Positions 1 to 9,106 of a stretch of DNA of 64,000 bases are shown here, one piece after another (positions within the stretch are counted from its first letter, which is position 1; every line of letters starts with the position of its first letter). The stretch is from Arthrobacter sp. NIO-1057 (GTDB lineage: Bacteria; Actinomycetota; Actinomycetes; Actinomycetales; Micrococcaceae). Under the pieces are notes generated by a model that ran no database searches, was not told the DNA's origin, and worked only from the letters and a program-made list of their open reading frames with translations. Where the stretch lies: positions 124,001 through 188,000 of the forward strand of contig NZ_FMAT01000001.1 in assembly GCF_900094805.1 (NCBI RefSeq). Direction: 5' to 3'. Both the position numbers and the translations under genes were made by a program.

Positions 1-747
1 ATATTTGGCAGCGTTCGTCAGCGTCTCCTGTAGGACCTGGCGCATCACAGCACCTGTTTCGGCATCGGCCGCATCGATCAGCGCCGGACCGCTGAGCTGG
101 TAGTTGATCTGCATGCCACGATTCCGCGCCTGATTGATCAGGCGATCCACCGACTGTCCAGAAAGAACCAACGATGCCTGTTCATCCGGTTCACGGAGCA
201 CCTCAATGATTTCGTGTAAATGCTCAACAGCTTCATCCGCCTGAGCACGGATACGCACTGCTTGCTGATATGCCTCGGAGTCCTTGTCCAAAGACACTTG
301 TAAACCGCCGGTGGACAAGGCCAATAACGCCATATCGTGACCCAGCTGGTCATGCATCGCCTCGGCTATTCGAGCGCGCTCACGTAGCTTGGCTTGAAGT
401 TCTAGATGGTGCCGCTCCTGTGCACGAAAGGCTAGCGTATTGGCTCTGGCCCGCCCCGCCCACCAGGGCAACAGCACAAAAAGGACCACCCCGGTACCGA
501 TATTCAAAGCGAAGGTCAGCGCACTGACATGTGCCGAAAGCAGCAAGCTCACACCCGACGCGAGCGCTCCAACAGCCAGGGCGACAATGCCGTGTAAGGC
601 AGAAGCAACGTAACGGCCTGCAAAAAAGCTACCCACGGCTGCAACAGGCGCCAGCACCAACCACGCCACACTGGTAGAAATCGGAAGCAGGTAGGCGCTC
701 AACGCGAGAAAGATCAACAAGAGGATCTGCTTGAGCTGGGTAGTCAT
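1..747 (-). CDS. Sensor histidine kinase, 3' end cut by window edge
   Basis: An open frame runs from an ATG at 747 leftward to base 1 without a stop, giving 249 residues. The first ~105 residues contain about four hydrophobic segments. Next comes ERARIAEAMHDQLGHDMALL, the phosphoacceptor box of HisKA_3 (NarL/LiaS-type) kinases with the His of MHD, and the visible part ends at ETLTNAAKY, the N-box that begins the ATPase domain. It is therefore a two-component kinase that autophosphorylates on His; its regulator should lie to the left. An in-frame ATG at 756 is an alternative start; neither has a strong Shine-Dalgarno sequence. It is divergent from an ABC exporter, an arrangement often seen when the kinase senses a drug or peptide handled by that exporter (inference). 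Confidence 0.85.
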   Translation of the reverse strand, partial: MTTQLKQILLLIFLALSAYLLPISTSVAWLVLAPVAAVGSFFAGRYVASALHGIVALAVGALASGVSLLLSAHVSALTFALNIGTGVVLFVLLPWWAGRARANTLAFRAQERHHLELQAKLRERARIAEAMHDQLGHDMALLALSTGGLQVSLDKDSEAYQQAVRIRAQADEAVEHLHEIIEVLREPDEQASLVLSGQSVDRLINQARNRGMQINYQLSGPALIDAADAETGAVMRQVLQETLTNAAKY

Positions 748-882
748 GGTGAACATGCAACTGAAAATCTGCTCGGGCAGACACCGACCAAAGTAGGGGA
801 TCACCAGTGGGTAATGCCGACTAAATTCCGGTGTGCCCGGCCGCGCCCAATGACAGGGTTGAAACAACAAAAGAAGCACACC

Positions 883-1800
883 GTGATCACCCTTGAATCG
901 CTGAGTAATCACTACGGAACTACCCGAGCTGTCAACCAATTGAGCGTTGAGATTCACCCCGGAAAAGTCACCGGCTTCTTCGGGCCCAACGGAGCCGGGA
1001 AAAGCACCACCATGCGGATGATCCTTGGACTAGATGCTCCCACCAGTGGCCAAGCATTAATTAACGGGCAACGCTATGACCAGTTGACCTACCCCATGCA
1101 CACCGTGGGCGCGCATATTAGTGGCACGGCCGGACACCCCGGGCACACTCCACGAACATTCCTGCGCGCACTGGCCCAGAGCAACCGAGTACCCCAACAA
1201 CGCGTTGAGCAGGTCCTCGAAGAATCCGGACTCAGCAGCGTGGCAACCAAACGCATCAGGGGATTCTCCCTCGGCATGCGCCAATGTTTAGGTATTAGTG
1301 CCGCATTGCTCGCTGACCCCGACGTGCTCATTCTCGATGAACCGATGAATGGACTGGACGCGCAAGGAATCGCCTGGATTCGCCAGCTGATGCGAAACCG
1401 TGCCGATCAAGGCGGAACGGTATTCGTCTCCAGCCACCTGATGAGTGAAGTGCAGCAAGTGGCAGACCAACTCATCCTGATCGGCCGTGGGGAACTGATC
1501 GCCAACGCCACCACCCAGCAGCTGATCAATGAAGCCACCGAACAGGTCGTGACCGTACGCTCGCCACACGCCTCGGCGCTCGCCGGCCTACTCACCAGTC
1601 GAAATCTCCAATTCAGGGTGGTGGATGAACAGCTGATAGAAGTCATCGGCCTTGGACTTCAAGCAACCGGTGCATTGGCCTTTGCAAACGGCATCGAACT
1701 GCATGAATTAAGTGCAACACACGGGTCGCTGGAATCCGCATATAACCAGCTAACCCAAGAGTCAATGGAATTCTCGGCATCATCAGTAGAAAGAGGCTGA
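883..1800 (+). CDS. ABC transporter ATP-binding protein
   Basis: ATPase subunit of an ABC exporter of the BcrA/bacitracin-resistance type, 305 residues from the GTG at 883. Walker A is GPNGAGKS (residues 34-41), the signature is FSLGMRQCLG near 128, and Walker B is VLILDEPMNGLD near 148. The C-terminal ~90 residues are the variable domain typical of these exporters. GTG 883 is chosen because AAGAAG lies just upstream and the protein then starts with the usual ITLESLS strand; ATG 814 or 850 in the same frame would add up to 23 residues that do not look like the family. The permease gene starts 5 bases after the stop, so the two form an operon. Substrate unknown. Confidence 0.88.
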   Translation: MITLESLSNHYGTTRAVNQLSVEIHPGKVTGFFGPNGAGKSTTMRMILGLDAPTSGQALINGQRYDQLTYPMHTVGAHISGTAGHPGHTPRTFLRALAQSNRVPQQRVEQVLEESGLSSVATKRIRGFSLGMRQCLGISAALLADPDVLILDEPMNGLDAQGIAWIRQLMRNRADQGGTVFVSSHLMSEVQQVADQLILIGRGELIANATTQQLINEATEQVVTVRSPHASALAGLLTSRNLQFRVVDEQLIEVIGLGLQATGALAFANGIELHELSATHGSLESAYNQLTQESMEFSASSVERG

Positions 1801-1804
1801 ACCA

Positions 1805-2599
1805 ATGAAATCACTAGATCTTGCTGAATCGAACTCGGCTCATGGCCTCTCAGTGCTACTGGCTACTGCCCGGGCTGAAATCACGAAATTCTTCGGACTA
1901 CGCTCGCTGACGGGACTTTATGTGGTCGGTCTCGTGGTTACGGTAGGCCTAGGGTGGTTGCTGGGAGCTAGCGCCAAAGCCAGTGGCGAAAACGGTATAG
2001 ATTCCGCAATGCCCGCACCCTTGATCGTGTTTGCCACCTTGCAGTTTGGGCAACTATTTTTTGCGGCGGCCGCTGCCTTGCACCTAACTGGCGAATACTC
2101 CAGCGGAACAATGAGTAGCACGCTGCAAGCGGTGCCACGTCGCGGAATACTTACGGGCGCGAAAGCCTTGGTGCTTGGAATTTTTGGTTTTCTCACCGGT
2201 CTCGTGCTCATCCCGGTAGCGACCATTCCAACTGCCCTGGCCGCCGGCAGGTACGGAGAGTTTGATTTGTCTAAGCTATTCTCGGCATCCTTGGGGGCCG
2301 GAACCTATCTGGCATTGTTGAGTCTTATGGCCCTGGGGCTGGGTCTGCTATGCCGCAACTCAACGGGAGCCATAATCTCATTGATTGCGCTTGTCATTGG
2401 ACTGCCACAAATCCTTGGGCCGATCCCCATTGATTGGGTGCAATCGATGATTCAGTACCTACCCACCAACGCTGCAACGTTCATGGCGACCGGTGCCAGC
2501 GAACCATATGGGCCCGTCGTGGCCGTAGTGGTTCTTGTGCTTTGGGGTGTAGTGCTATTGGGGTCAGGGATGCTGATGCTGAAAAAGCGGGACGCCTAA
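1805..2599 (+). CDS. ABC transporter permease subunit
   Basis: Integral membrane partner of the preceding ATPase, 264 residues. Six hydrophobic segments are visible, the first around residues 38-56 (YVVGLVVTVGLGWLLGASA) and the last near the C-terminus (VVAVVVLVLWGVVLLGSGML). The segment LHLTGEYSSGTMSSTLQAVPRR after the second helix is characteristic of ABC-2 type permeases of antibiotic and lantibiotic exporters (the E-Y-x-x-G-T motif). No signal peptide or extracellular domain is seen. Transcription very likely ends at the long hairpin at 2718-2761. Substrate cannot be inferred from the sequence. Confidence 0.85.
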   Translation: MKSLDLAESNSAHGLSVLLATARAEITKFFGLRSLTGLYVVGLVVTVGLGWLLGASAKASGENGIDSAMPAPLIVFATLQFGQLFFAAAAALHLTGEYSSGTMSSTLQAVPRRGILTGAKALVLGIFGFLTGLVLIPVATIPTALAAGRYGEFDLSKLFSASLGAGTYLALLSLMALGLGLLCRNSTGAIISLIALVIGLPQILGPIPIDWVQSMIQYLPTNAATFMATGASEPYGPVVAVVVLVLWGVVLLGSGMLMLKKRDA

Positions 2600-2717
2600 G
2601 CTGGCAACCAGAATATTCACGAGGGCGATGGCCTACGATTCACTCCGAGCATGAACCGTCACGATTCCCTAACTTATTAGAAATCTATCGGCTACGTACG
2701 CCTCTAGGGTTGTTAAA

Positions 2718-2761
2718 CGAGTAGTGGGCAGGACACCGCTTGGTGTCCTGCCCACTACTCG
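2718..2761. terminator. Bidirectional hairpin terminator
   Basis: A perfect 20-bp stem (2718-2737 pairing with 2742-2761) encloses the 4-base loop GCTT. It lies between the rightward ABC permease and the leftward doxX, so it can stop transcription from both sides. T-runs are weak, but the stem is very stable. Confidence 0.8.
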
Positions 2762-2779
2762 TACGGAGTCGAGTCCTCT

Positions 2780-3202
2780 TTAGTCCTTGTTACGTAACTG
2801 TGCGCGGTCACGCCATGCCCCGGTGCCCCAAAGAGCAAGGGCAATAAGAACTGGTTGGAAAAAGAGCCGTGCTACACGTTTCGCATCTGTATCCAAGCCG
2901 AATGCGTCACGGTGATCAAGAAGCTGAGCAATATTTCCTGGGAAGACTGCCACGAAGAACAGCGCAGCTATCCACCCGACATGAACCCGCTTCTTGAGCA
3001 GGGTCATCAGCGATAGTCCCAAACCGACTTCGGCCACGCCAGAAAGAATGACCACGAGGTCTGGATCCAGTGGAAGGGATCGTGGAACCTGCGCCTGGAA
3101 CTCTTCTCGACCAAAGCTGAGGTGGCTTACCCCTGCATAGGTCAAGAAGGCGCCCAGAATCAGCCGAGCTGTGTGTCTCTTCTTGCTGAGTTGATTAGTC
3201 AT
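2780..3202 (-). CDS. DoxX family membrane protein
   Basis: Protein of 140 residues with four hydrophobic segments, including RLILGAFLTYAGVSHLSF and VVILSGVAEVGLGLSLM, the pattern of small DoxX/MauE-type membrane proteins. Function in this family is poorly defined; some members work with thiol or sulfur redox enzymes. The start is ATG 3202, which overlaps the 3' end of ohr (ATGACTAA), so translation is probably coupled; a longer frame back to 3331 lies inside ohr and is rejected. Being the third gene of ohrR-ohr-doxX, it is likely induced by organic peroxides together with ohr (inference). Confidence 0.8.
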   Translation of the reverse strand: MTNQLSKKRHTARLILGAFLTYAGVSHLSFGREEFQAQVPRSLPLDPDLVVILSGVAEVGLGLSLMTLLKKRVHVGWIAALFFVAVFPGNIAQLLDHRDAFGLDTDAKRVARLFFQPVLIALALWGTGAWRDRAQLRNKD

Positions 3203-3614
3203 CCGAAACGGTGATGGTGACGTCGATGTTGCCACGGGTGGCGTTGGAGTATGGGCACACAGCGTGGGCTGCGTCGGCAAGTTCCTGAGCTGCCTCGTGC
3301 TCCATGCCTGGGATGATGACTTCCAATTCAACCGAGAGCTTGAAGCCTTCGCCGTCGCGGTGCAGGCTAACTCGTCCGCCTACGCTGGAATCCTCAACCT
3401 TGATTTTTCGGGCACGGGCCACGGTGTTCAATGCCGAGTGGAAGCAAGCCGAGTAACCCGCGGCAAAGAGCTGCTCTGGGTTGGTGCCCAGTCCGCTACC
3501 ACCCAAGTCTTTTGGCGCGGTGAGGAGTAGATCTAGTTTTCCATCAGGGGTTTGAGCGCGGCCTTCGCGACCCTGGCCTGTGGAGAGTGCTTCTGCGGTG
3601 TAAAGGGCTTCCAT
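3195..3614 (-). CDS. ohr: Organic hydroperoxide resistance protein Ohr
   Basis: Thiol peroxidase of the Ohr/OsmC fold, 139 residues, the usual length. Ohr reduces fatty-acid and other organic hydroperoxides using a reactive Cys pair with lipoylated proteins as reductant (family knowledge). Both cysteines are visible: C57 in YSACFHSAL and C120 in VCPYSNATRGN, as is the TNPEQLFAAGY segment typical of Ohr rather than OsmC. The ATG at 3614 has an AGGAAAGG ribosome-binding site. It sits 36 bases downstream of its probable repressor gene ohrR, and the following doxX overlaps it. Confidence 0.95.
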   Translation of the reverse strand: MEALYTAEALSTGQGREGRAQTPDGKLDLLLTAPKDLGGSGLGTNPEQLFAAGYSACFHSALNTVARARKIKVEDSSVGGRVSLHRDGEGFKLSVELEVIIPGMEHEAAQELADAAHAVCPYSNATRGNIDVTITVSDD

Positions 3615-3650
3615 TGTTGTGCCTTTCCTAGAAAGTTGAGGTGTTCAGGG

Positions 3651-4100
3651 CTAGTTGGTGGGCTGGATTTTGATGGGCAGCTTCTGCATCTGTTCGGTAA
3701 TTTGATGCAGGGTGTCCAGGTATTCTCTAGCGCTTTGGATGTCCAGCAATCCGGTGCCGCAGGCAATCTGTTCTGGAACGTGGGCTAGTTCCTTGCGAAG
3801 GGCGCTGCCTTGCTCGGTCAGTTCCACGTTGACCACCCGGGTATCGTTCTGGCTACGTTCGCGCCGGATGAATTCTTTGTTCTCGAGGCGGCGAAGCAGT
3901 GGGGAGAGGGTCCCGGAATCAAGTTGGAGCATCTCGCCGATTTCACGAACTGGCTTTGAGCCTTCGTTCCACAGCACAACCAGCACCAGGTACTGGGTGT
4001 AGGTCAGCTGCCAAGGGGAGAGTAGCTCCGTGTAGGCCCTGGTTGTTGCTCGGCTTGCGGAGTACAAAGCGAAGCACACCATTTCATCAACTATTGCCAT
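3651..4100 (-). CDS. ohrR: MarR family peroxide-sensing repressor OhrR
   Basis: MarR-family transcription factor of 149 residues from ATG 4100. The single reactive Cys of OhrR is present as C9 in VCFALYSASR, followed by the winged-helix region VREIGEMLQLDSGTLSPLLRRLENKEFIRRERSQNDTR (recognition helix and wing). In this family, oxidation of the Cys by organic hydroperoxide releases the repressor from DNA. A GTG at 4118 would extend it by six residues, but that codon lies inside the operator palindrome, so ATG 4100 is preferred. It is transcribed with ohr and doxX and is probably autoregulated through the site at 4111-4135. Confidence 0.92.
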   Translation of the reverse strand: MAIVDEMVCFALYSASRATTRAYTELLSPWQLTYTQYLVLVVLWNEGSKPVREIGEMLQLDSGTLSPLLRRLENKEFIRRERSQNDTRVVNVELTEQGSALRKELAHVPEQIACGTGLLDIQSAREYLDTLHQITEQMQKLPIKIQPTN

Positions 4101-4110
4101 GAGAAAATCA

Positions 4111-4135
4111 TTGCACACAATTGAATTGTGTACAA
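4111..4135. promoter_or_regulatory. OhrR operator palindrome
   Basis: Inverted repeat with 12-base arms, TTGCACACAATT and AATTGTGTACAA, separated by one G; the arms match except for one position. The AT-rich ACAATT/AATTGT cores resemble known OhrR operators (TACAATT-AATTGTA type). It begins 11 bases upstream of the ohrR ATG, so binding would block transcription of the ohrR-ohr-doxX operon. Function is inferred from position and symmetry. Confidence 0.75.
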
Positions 4136-4235
4136 CTTAAAATAATGGTGATCTACTTCATGGCTGCTATGCCTGGCCTCAGAACTTGTGTGCCGGGCTC
4201 GCAACGCTTCCTAAAAACAAGGTGGGGATAGCAAA

Positions 4236-4272
4236 GCGGGTCGGAAACCAGCGTTTCTGGTTTCCGACCCGC
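4236..4272. terminator. Hairpin terminator of the RND exporter gene
   Basis: A 15-bp perfect stem (4236-4250 with 4258-4272) around a 7-base loop lies 14 bases beyond the stop of the leftward RND transporter. The neighbouring ohrR promoter faces away from it. Confidence 0.75.
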
Positions 4273-4285
4273 AATGTTTGTAGCG

Positions 4286-7200
4286 TTAGGATTCGTTTGT
4301 TGAATCCTTCGTCGACTTATTGAGCATCTCTTCGATCTCTCGACGTTCCTTACGGGTAGTCGGGATCTGCCCGGTCAACGGATGAACCAAGGAATTCTTG
4401 GAATCACTGCTCTTGCTTTGCTCCGCTGAAGCCGGCTTCGATGGCTTGGCCGTCTCAGTCTTCGCTGCCTCAGTTTTCGTTGCCGCAGGCTTTGACACCG
4501 ATGGCTTGGCAGGAGCGGTGATCTTAGCAGTGGCGGAATCCATGGCCACAGCAAGATCTGCAGCGTCGGACTCCTTCTGAGCCGAATGCTTACGGTTAGC
4601 CCGACGTAGGGCCCGCTTTTCCTTGCGCGACTCAACCAGACGGTAAAGTACCGGCACCAGAATCAAGGTCAGCAAGGTGGAGGACACCAAGCCACCAATG
4701 ACCACCACAGCCAAGGGCTGTGAAATGAATCCGGACTGTCCGGTCAATCCAAGACCCATCGGGATCAACGCGAAAATGGTGGCCAAAGCCGTCATGAGAA
4801 TTGGGCGCAAACGCTGACGTGCACCGTGCATGATCGCGTCATCCAAACTCATCGCTTCACGCTCAGGGGTGGCCAACCGGTACTGGTTGATCAAGTCGAT
4901 GAGCACGATGGCGTTGGTGACCACGATGCCCACCAACATCAACATACCGATCAGCGATGGCAAGCCCAGAGGGATGCCGGAGATCAGCAACAGACCGATG
5001 GCGCCGGTGGCTGCGAATGGAATGGAGACTAACAGGACCAGAGGCTGGATCAGCGACTTGAAGGTGGCCACCATGATCACGTAGACAATGGCAATAGCTG
5101 CCAGCAGTGCCAGATACAACTGGTTGAAGGAGTCGGCCTGTTCGGTGGCAGCACCACCGATCTCCGCGCTGGCACCTTCTGGTAGCTGCACCGTTTCCAG
5201 GGACTTGGTGACCTCCGTAGAAACTTTGCCCAGCATGTTCTCTTCGGGCGTCAGCGTGACAGTGGCAATGCGCTCACCATTGGAGGTAGTGACCTGCTGG
5301 ACGACCTTGGCACGGTCAACCTTGGCAAGGTCCTGAAGTTCCTTAACACCAGTGGCCGTCGGGATCTTCAGCTCGCGCAGCTTCTGCAAACTGTCTAGCT
5401 TCAGCCCCTCACCGATCTGTACCGTCAGGTCCGTGTAATCCAGACGCAGCGTACCGGCAGGTACAGGGGAGACCTGACCAGCAACCATGCCAGCCAACTG
5501 TGTTTCGGTCAGCCCGGCAGCAGCAGCCTTTTCAGCATCGATGTCGATGGAGACCTGCTCACGTTCGGCCGATAGGTTATCGGTAATCCCGGTGACGTGG
5601 GCAGTATCCTTCAGCGCATCGCGCATCTTCTGCGTGGCCTCGCGCAAGATCGTCTCATCCGGAGCCTTGACCTCAACGGTGACATCGCTAGAAGTCATTG
5701 CCGAAGAGTTGGAGCCGAAAGTGACGGTCATGTCCTTGGAAAGATCCAAGCCCTTGATCTGCTCACGAACCGTATTACCTAGTGCTTCCTGATCAACATC
5801 AGGATTGGTGATGGCCGTGAAGTTGGCAGTATCGGAGCCGGAAGCAAACATGGCTGCGATACCACTGGCGGTACCGACAGTCATCTGTACATCTTCAACA
5901 CCGTCGATATCACGCAGCTTAGACTCAATCTTTGCTGCTTCGTCCGCCGTCGTATTCAGGGCAGTGCCTGAAGGCATCTTCGCGGTGACGGTGATGGAGT
6001 TTTCTCCGGTGGATCCCAATAGGTTGGTATTGAGCAGCGGCGTCATTGCGGCGGTTCCAGCCAGAATCAGCACCGAGGCCAGCAAAGTAATGACAGGATG
6101 CTTCTGCGTGGACTTCAATACAGGCAAATAAGCACGTTGCATCCAGGACTTGTCTTCAGCAACGTGAACCGTGCGAACCTTATCGCTACCTGGACGATGC
6201 GGGAGGAACCAGTAGGCCAATACCGGCACAATGGTCAGCGAAACGAGCAAGGAAGCCAGCAACGCAATGGTCATGGTCAAGGCGAACGGGCTAAAGAGCT
6301 CACCGGCCATACCACCAACCATGGCGATGGGCAGGAAGACCGCGACAGTAGTCAGCGTTGCTGCGGTAATAGCACCGGCAACTTCCTTGACCGCCAACAT
6401 GATGGATTGAGCTTTGGACTCCCCAAAGGCCAGATGTCGTTTGATGTTTTCAATGACAACAATCGAGTCATCCACCACGCGACCAATGGAGATGGTCAAC
6501 GCACCCAAGGTCAGCATGTTCAGTGTGTAGCCGAAGACATTCATCCCAATGAAGGTGACCATCAGGGAGAGTGGGATCGAGATTGCGGTGACCAAAGTGG
6601 AGCGTACCGAGAAGAGGAAGATCAGAATGATGATGACCGCGAAGCCCAGACCGAGGGCACCTTCGACAGCCAGGTGGCTAATGGAGTCCTCGATGAAAGG
6701 CGCCTGATCAAAAATTGTGGTCATCGTGGCCTTGTGGCCCAACTCTGATTCAAGATCCGGCACCATGGCAGCAACGGCATGGGAGATCCCGACGGTGTCA
6801 CCATCCGGGGTCTTGGTCACCGAAATAGAAAGCGTCTCTTCACCATTGGTGCGGGTGATGCTGGTCGCCTCATCGGCCTTCACCGAAACGTCGGCCACAT
6901 CCTTGAGTAGGACTGGGCCACTGTCGGTGACCAGTGGGATGTTTTTGATGGCATCAAGATTATCCGGGGTGGATCCGGCAATAACTGGCAGTTCTAAACC
7001 GTCTACATCCATGTTGCCCACAGGGATTGGCGAGCCAGCATTTTCAATGCCGTCCTTCAAATCACTCACGCTAAGACCAGAGCGGGACATCTCGGTGTTC
7101 TTCGGGATCACGGCAATGTGCTGGGATGCACCGCCAGACACCGATGCTTCACGGACGCCATCGATCTTCTGAAGCTTAGGAAGCGCAATGCGGTCAACAT

Positions 7201-7663
7201 CATCGTTGAGCGCATCGAGGGACTCATCCGAGGACACCGCGAGCATCAGTACTGGCAGATCAGCGATAGAACCGGCTAGCGCGGTGGGCTCAACATCATC
7301 TGGAAGCTGCTGTTTGGCATTGGAGATGGCTCGCTCAACTTGGGAACGGGCTCGGTCCATATCCGTGCCATATTCGAAGGTCAATGCAATCCGCGTGAAT
7401 CCCGCCTGAGAGGTAGCACTGGAAGATTCGAGACCTTCCACCGCCTGCAGCGAAGTTTCTAACGGTTTTGCAACTTGCTCATCAATGACCTCCGGGCTGG
7501 CACCCATCTGGGTCGCCATGACTGAGATCTGGGGGAACTCCATGGACGGGATGAGCTCTTGCTTGAGCGAGCCCATGGAAATCACGCCGAATATGGCAGC
7601 AAAGACGGTAACCAGTGCAATGAGCGCACGGTTTTTTAGTGACAGGATGGCCAAGCGATGCAT
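4286..7663 (-). CDS. RND family efflux transporter (AcrB/HAE1-like)
   Basis: Large inner-membrane exporter of 1125 residues. The first membrane helix is at 13-31, followed by two long extracellular loop regions and two groups of helices (about 330-480 and 840-1010), the twofold layout of the AcrB (ACR_tran) family. The proton-relay motif GRVVDDSIVVIENI with paired Asp is present near residue 395. In Gram-positive bacteria such proteins (SwrC/YerP type) export surfactants or drugs without an outer-membrane channel. The last ~110 residues form a Lys/Ala/Ser-rich cytoplasmic tail, unusual for AcrB, with KPSVSKPAATKTEAAKTE-like repeats. No adaptor (membrane-fusion) gene is next to it. The start at 7663 has AGGAC upstream; substrate unknown. 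Confidence 0.9.
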   Translation of the reverse strand: MHRLAILSLKNRALIALVTVFAAIFGVISMGSLKQELIPSMEFPQISVMATQMGASPEVIDEQVAKPLETSLQAVEGLESSSATSQAGFTRIALTFEYGTDMDRARSQVERAISNAKQQLPDDVEPTALAGSIADLPVLMLAVSSDESLDALNDDVDRIALPKLQKIDGVREASVSGGASQHIAVIPKNTEMSRSGLSVSDLKDGIENAGSPIPVGNMDVDGLELPVIAGSTPDNLDAIKNIPLVTDSGPVLLKDVADVSVKADEATSITRTNGEETLSISVTKTPDGDTVGISHAVAAMVPDLESELGHKATMTTIFDQAPFIEDSISHLAVEGALGLGFAVIIILIFLFSVRSTLVTAISIPLSLMVTFIGMNVFGYTLNMLTLGALTISIGRVVDDSIVVIENIKRHLAFGESKAQSIMLAVKEVAGAITAATLTTVAVFLPIAMVGGMAGELFSPFALTMTIALLASLLVSLTIVPVLAYWFLPHRPGSDKVRTVHVAEDKSWMQRAYLPVLKSTQKHPVITLLASVLILAGTAAMTPLLNTNLLGSTGENSITVTAKMPSGTALNTTADEAAKIESKLRDIDGVEDVQMTVGTASGIAAMFASGSDTANFTAITNPDVDQEALGNTVREQIKGLDLSKDMTVTFGSNSSAMTSSDVTVEVKAPDETILREATQKMRDALKDTAHVTGITDNLSAEREQVSIDIDAEKAAAAGLTETQLAGMVAGQVSPVPAGTLRLDYTDLTVQIGEGLKLDSLQKLRELKIPTATGVKELQDLAKVDRAKVVQQVTTSNGERIATVTLTPEENMLGKVSTEVTKSLETVQLPEGASAEIGGAATEQADSFNQLYLALLAAIAIVYVIMVATFKSLIQPLVLLVSIPFAATGAIGLLLISGIPLGLPSLIGMLMLVGIVVTNAIVLIDLINQYRLATPEREAMSLDDAIMHGARQRLRPILMTALATIFALIPMGLGLTGQSGFISQPLAVVVIGGLVSSTLLTLILVPVLYRLVESRKEKRALRRANRKHSAQKESDAADLAVAMDSATAKITAPAKPSVSKPAATKTEAAKTETAKPSKPASAEQSKSSDSKNSLVHPLTGQIPTTRKERREIEEMLNKSTKDSTNES

Positions 7664-7794
7664 GCGGGTGTAGTCCTAGTTAGGTCGCAGTACGGAAGTG
7701 GGCTTGATGTTAAGTCTATGTGGTTGTTAAAGCTCAACTGTCCGTTCTGACAGTAAAACCGCAAAGATCATCCGTTTGGATTAGGTCAATAAGA

Positions 7795-7828
7795 GAACCC
7801 CTTGAGTATGACGGCATTCAAGGGGTTC
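7795..7828. terminator. Hairpin terminator after aldo/keto reductase
   Basis: An 11-bp stem (7795-7805 with 7818-7828; GAACCCCTTGA arm) with a 12-base loop lies 36 bases past the stop of the leftward reductase, followed by TCTTATT on that strand. Confidence 0.65.
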
Positions 7829-7863
7829 AACGTAGAGAAAAGATCAGCGTCGGAACAAAGAAA

Positions 7864-8895
7864 TTATGCTCTGATGTTTCCACCTGGTTCGGCAGCAAAC
7901 TGGTCGATAGCGGTCAATTCTTCAGCCGAGAAATCGAGATTATTGACCGCAGCTAGTGAATCTTCTAATTGCTTCACACCCGAAGCACCGATCAGTGCCG
8001 AGGTGACTGGGGTGCCGACCGGCTGATCACGCAATAGCCAAGCAATGGCCATTTGGGCTAAGGATTGTCCACGCTGTTCAGCGATGTCGTTTAGCCCGCG
8101 AATCCTCTCCAAAATCGGCTCGGTAATGGCTGATTCGGAAAGGAAGCGTCCCTTGGTAGCACGGGAGTTCTCTGGGATCCCATTCAAATACCGGTTAGTC
8201 AGCAGACCTTGAGCTAAGGGTGAGAAAGCAATCGAGCCGGCGCCAACTTGCTCCAGGGCTTGGAAGAGAATCGGCTGCCCGTCCTCGGTCCAGCGATCAA
8301 ACATCGAGTAGCGAGGTTGGTGGATGAGTAGCGGGGTGCCAAGTTCCTTGAGAATTCGAGCGGCTTCGATGGTTTGCTCGGGGGAGTAGGAGGAAATGCC
8401 CGCGTAAAGGGCTTTGCCGGAACGAACCGCCTGATCCAAAGCACCCATCGTTTCCTCCAATGGGGTATCTGGGTCTGGGCGGTGGCTATAGAAGATGTCC
8501 ACGTAGTCAAGACCCATGCGCTCTAGCGACTGGTCAAGGCTGGAGAGCAGGTATTTTCGTGAACCACCATCGCCGTAGGGACCGGGCCACATGCGGTGCC
8601 CGGCCTTGCTGGAGATGACCAATTCATCGCGGTAAGGCTTAAAGTCCTGGGCAAGGTGCCGCCCGAAGTTCGTCTCGGCGGTGCCATCCGGTGGACCGTA
8701 GTTATTGGCAAGATCAAAGTGCGTGACGCCGAGGTCGAAGGCTCGACGCAGAATGGCGCTCTGTTCATCGAAACGCTTGTCGTCACCAAAGTTGTGCCAA
8801 AGCCCCAAAGAGATGATGGGAAGTTTCAGTCCGCTACGCCCGACGCGACGGTAAGGCATGGACTCATAACGGTTCTGAGCTGCACTGTAAGTCAT
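7864..8895 (-). CDS. Aldo/keto reductase (YghZ / glyceraldehyde-3-P reductase type)
   Basis: NADPH-dependent oxidoreductase with a (beta/alpha)8 barrel, 343 residues. The catalytic tetrad is visible: D61 and Y66 in FDLANNYGPP, K97 in SSKAGH, H138 in YSHRPDP. The segments MPYRRVGRSGLKLP and HRMWPGPYGDGGSRKYL are typical of the YghZ/Kv-beta-like subfamily, whose E. coli member reduces L-glyceraldehyde 3-phosphate and methylglyoxal. Substrate here is inferred only from family. It has its own terminator at 7795-7828 and lies alone between the RND exporter and mqo, so it is probably monocistronic. Confidence 0.88.
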   Translation of the reverse strand: MTYSAAQNRYESMPYRRVGRSGLKLPIISLGLWHNFGDDKRFDEQSAILRRAFDLGVTHFDLANNYGPPDGTAETNFGRHLAQDFKPYRDELVISSKAGHRMWPGPYGDGGSRKYLLSSLDQSLERMGLDYVDIFYSHRPDPDTPLEETMGALDQAVRSGKALYAGISSYSPEQTIEAARILKELGTPLLIHQPRYSMFDRWTEDGQPILFQALEQVGAGSIAFSPLAQGLLTNRYLNGIPENSRATKGRFLSESAITEPILERIRGLNDIAEQRGQSLAQMAIAWLLRDQPVGTPVTSALIGASGVKQLEDSLAAVNNLDFSAEELTAIDQFAAEPGGNIRA

Positions 8896-9064
8896 TGATA
8901 CCTTTCAGCAGGGATGACCGGCGCGGACTGCGCTGGACAACATTTCTGAGAATACCGGTAAAAGTGATTTAGGACTCTTTCTTGCGAAGTGAGTCGTGGT
9001 GAGTCGTTGGTGGTGTCTTGAAACTCGTTAGCGTACCCGTGACTATTTCCGGTTAAAGGACAAT

Positions 9065-9092
9065 GGACCGCTCACCAAATGGTGAGCGGTCC
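9065..9092. terminator. Terminator of mqo
   Basis: A perfect 12-bp stem (9065-9076 with 9081-9092; GGACCGCTCACC arm) and AAAT loop lies 15 bases past the mqo stop on the minus strand. Confidence 0.8.
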
Positions 9093-9106
9093 TTAGCACG
9101 TGGGGA

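Noticed and set aside
3203-3331. Longer start for the DoxX protein
   Set aside because: The extra 43 residues lie inside ohr in another frame and are not DoxX-like; ATG 3202 overlaps the ohr stop neatly.
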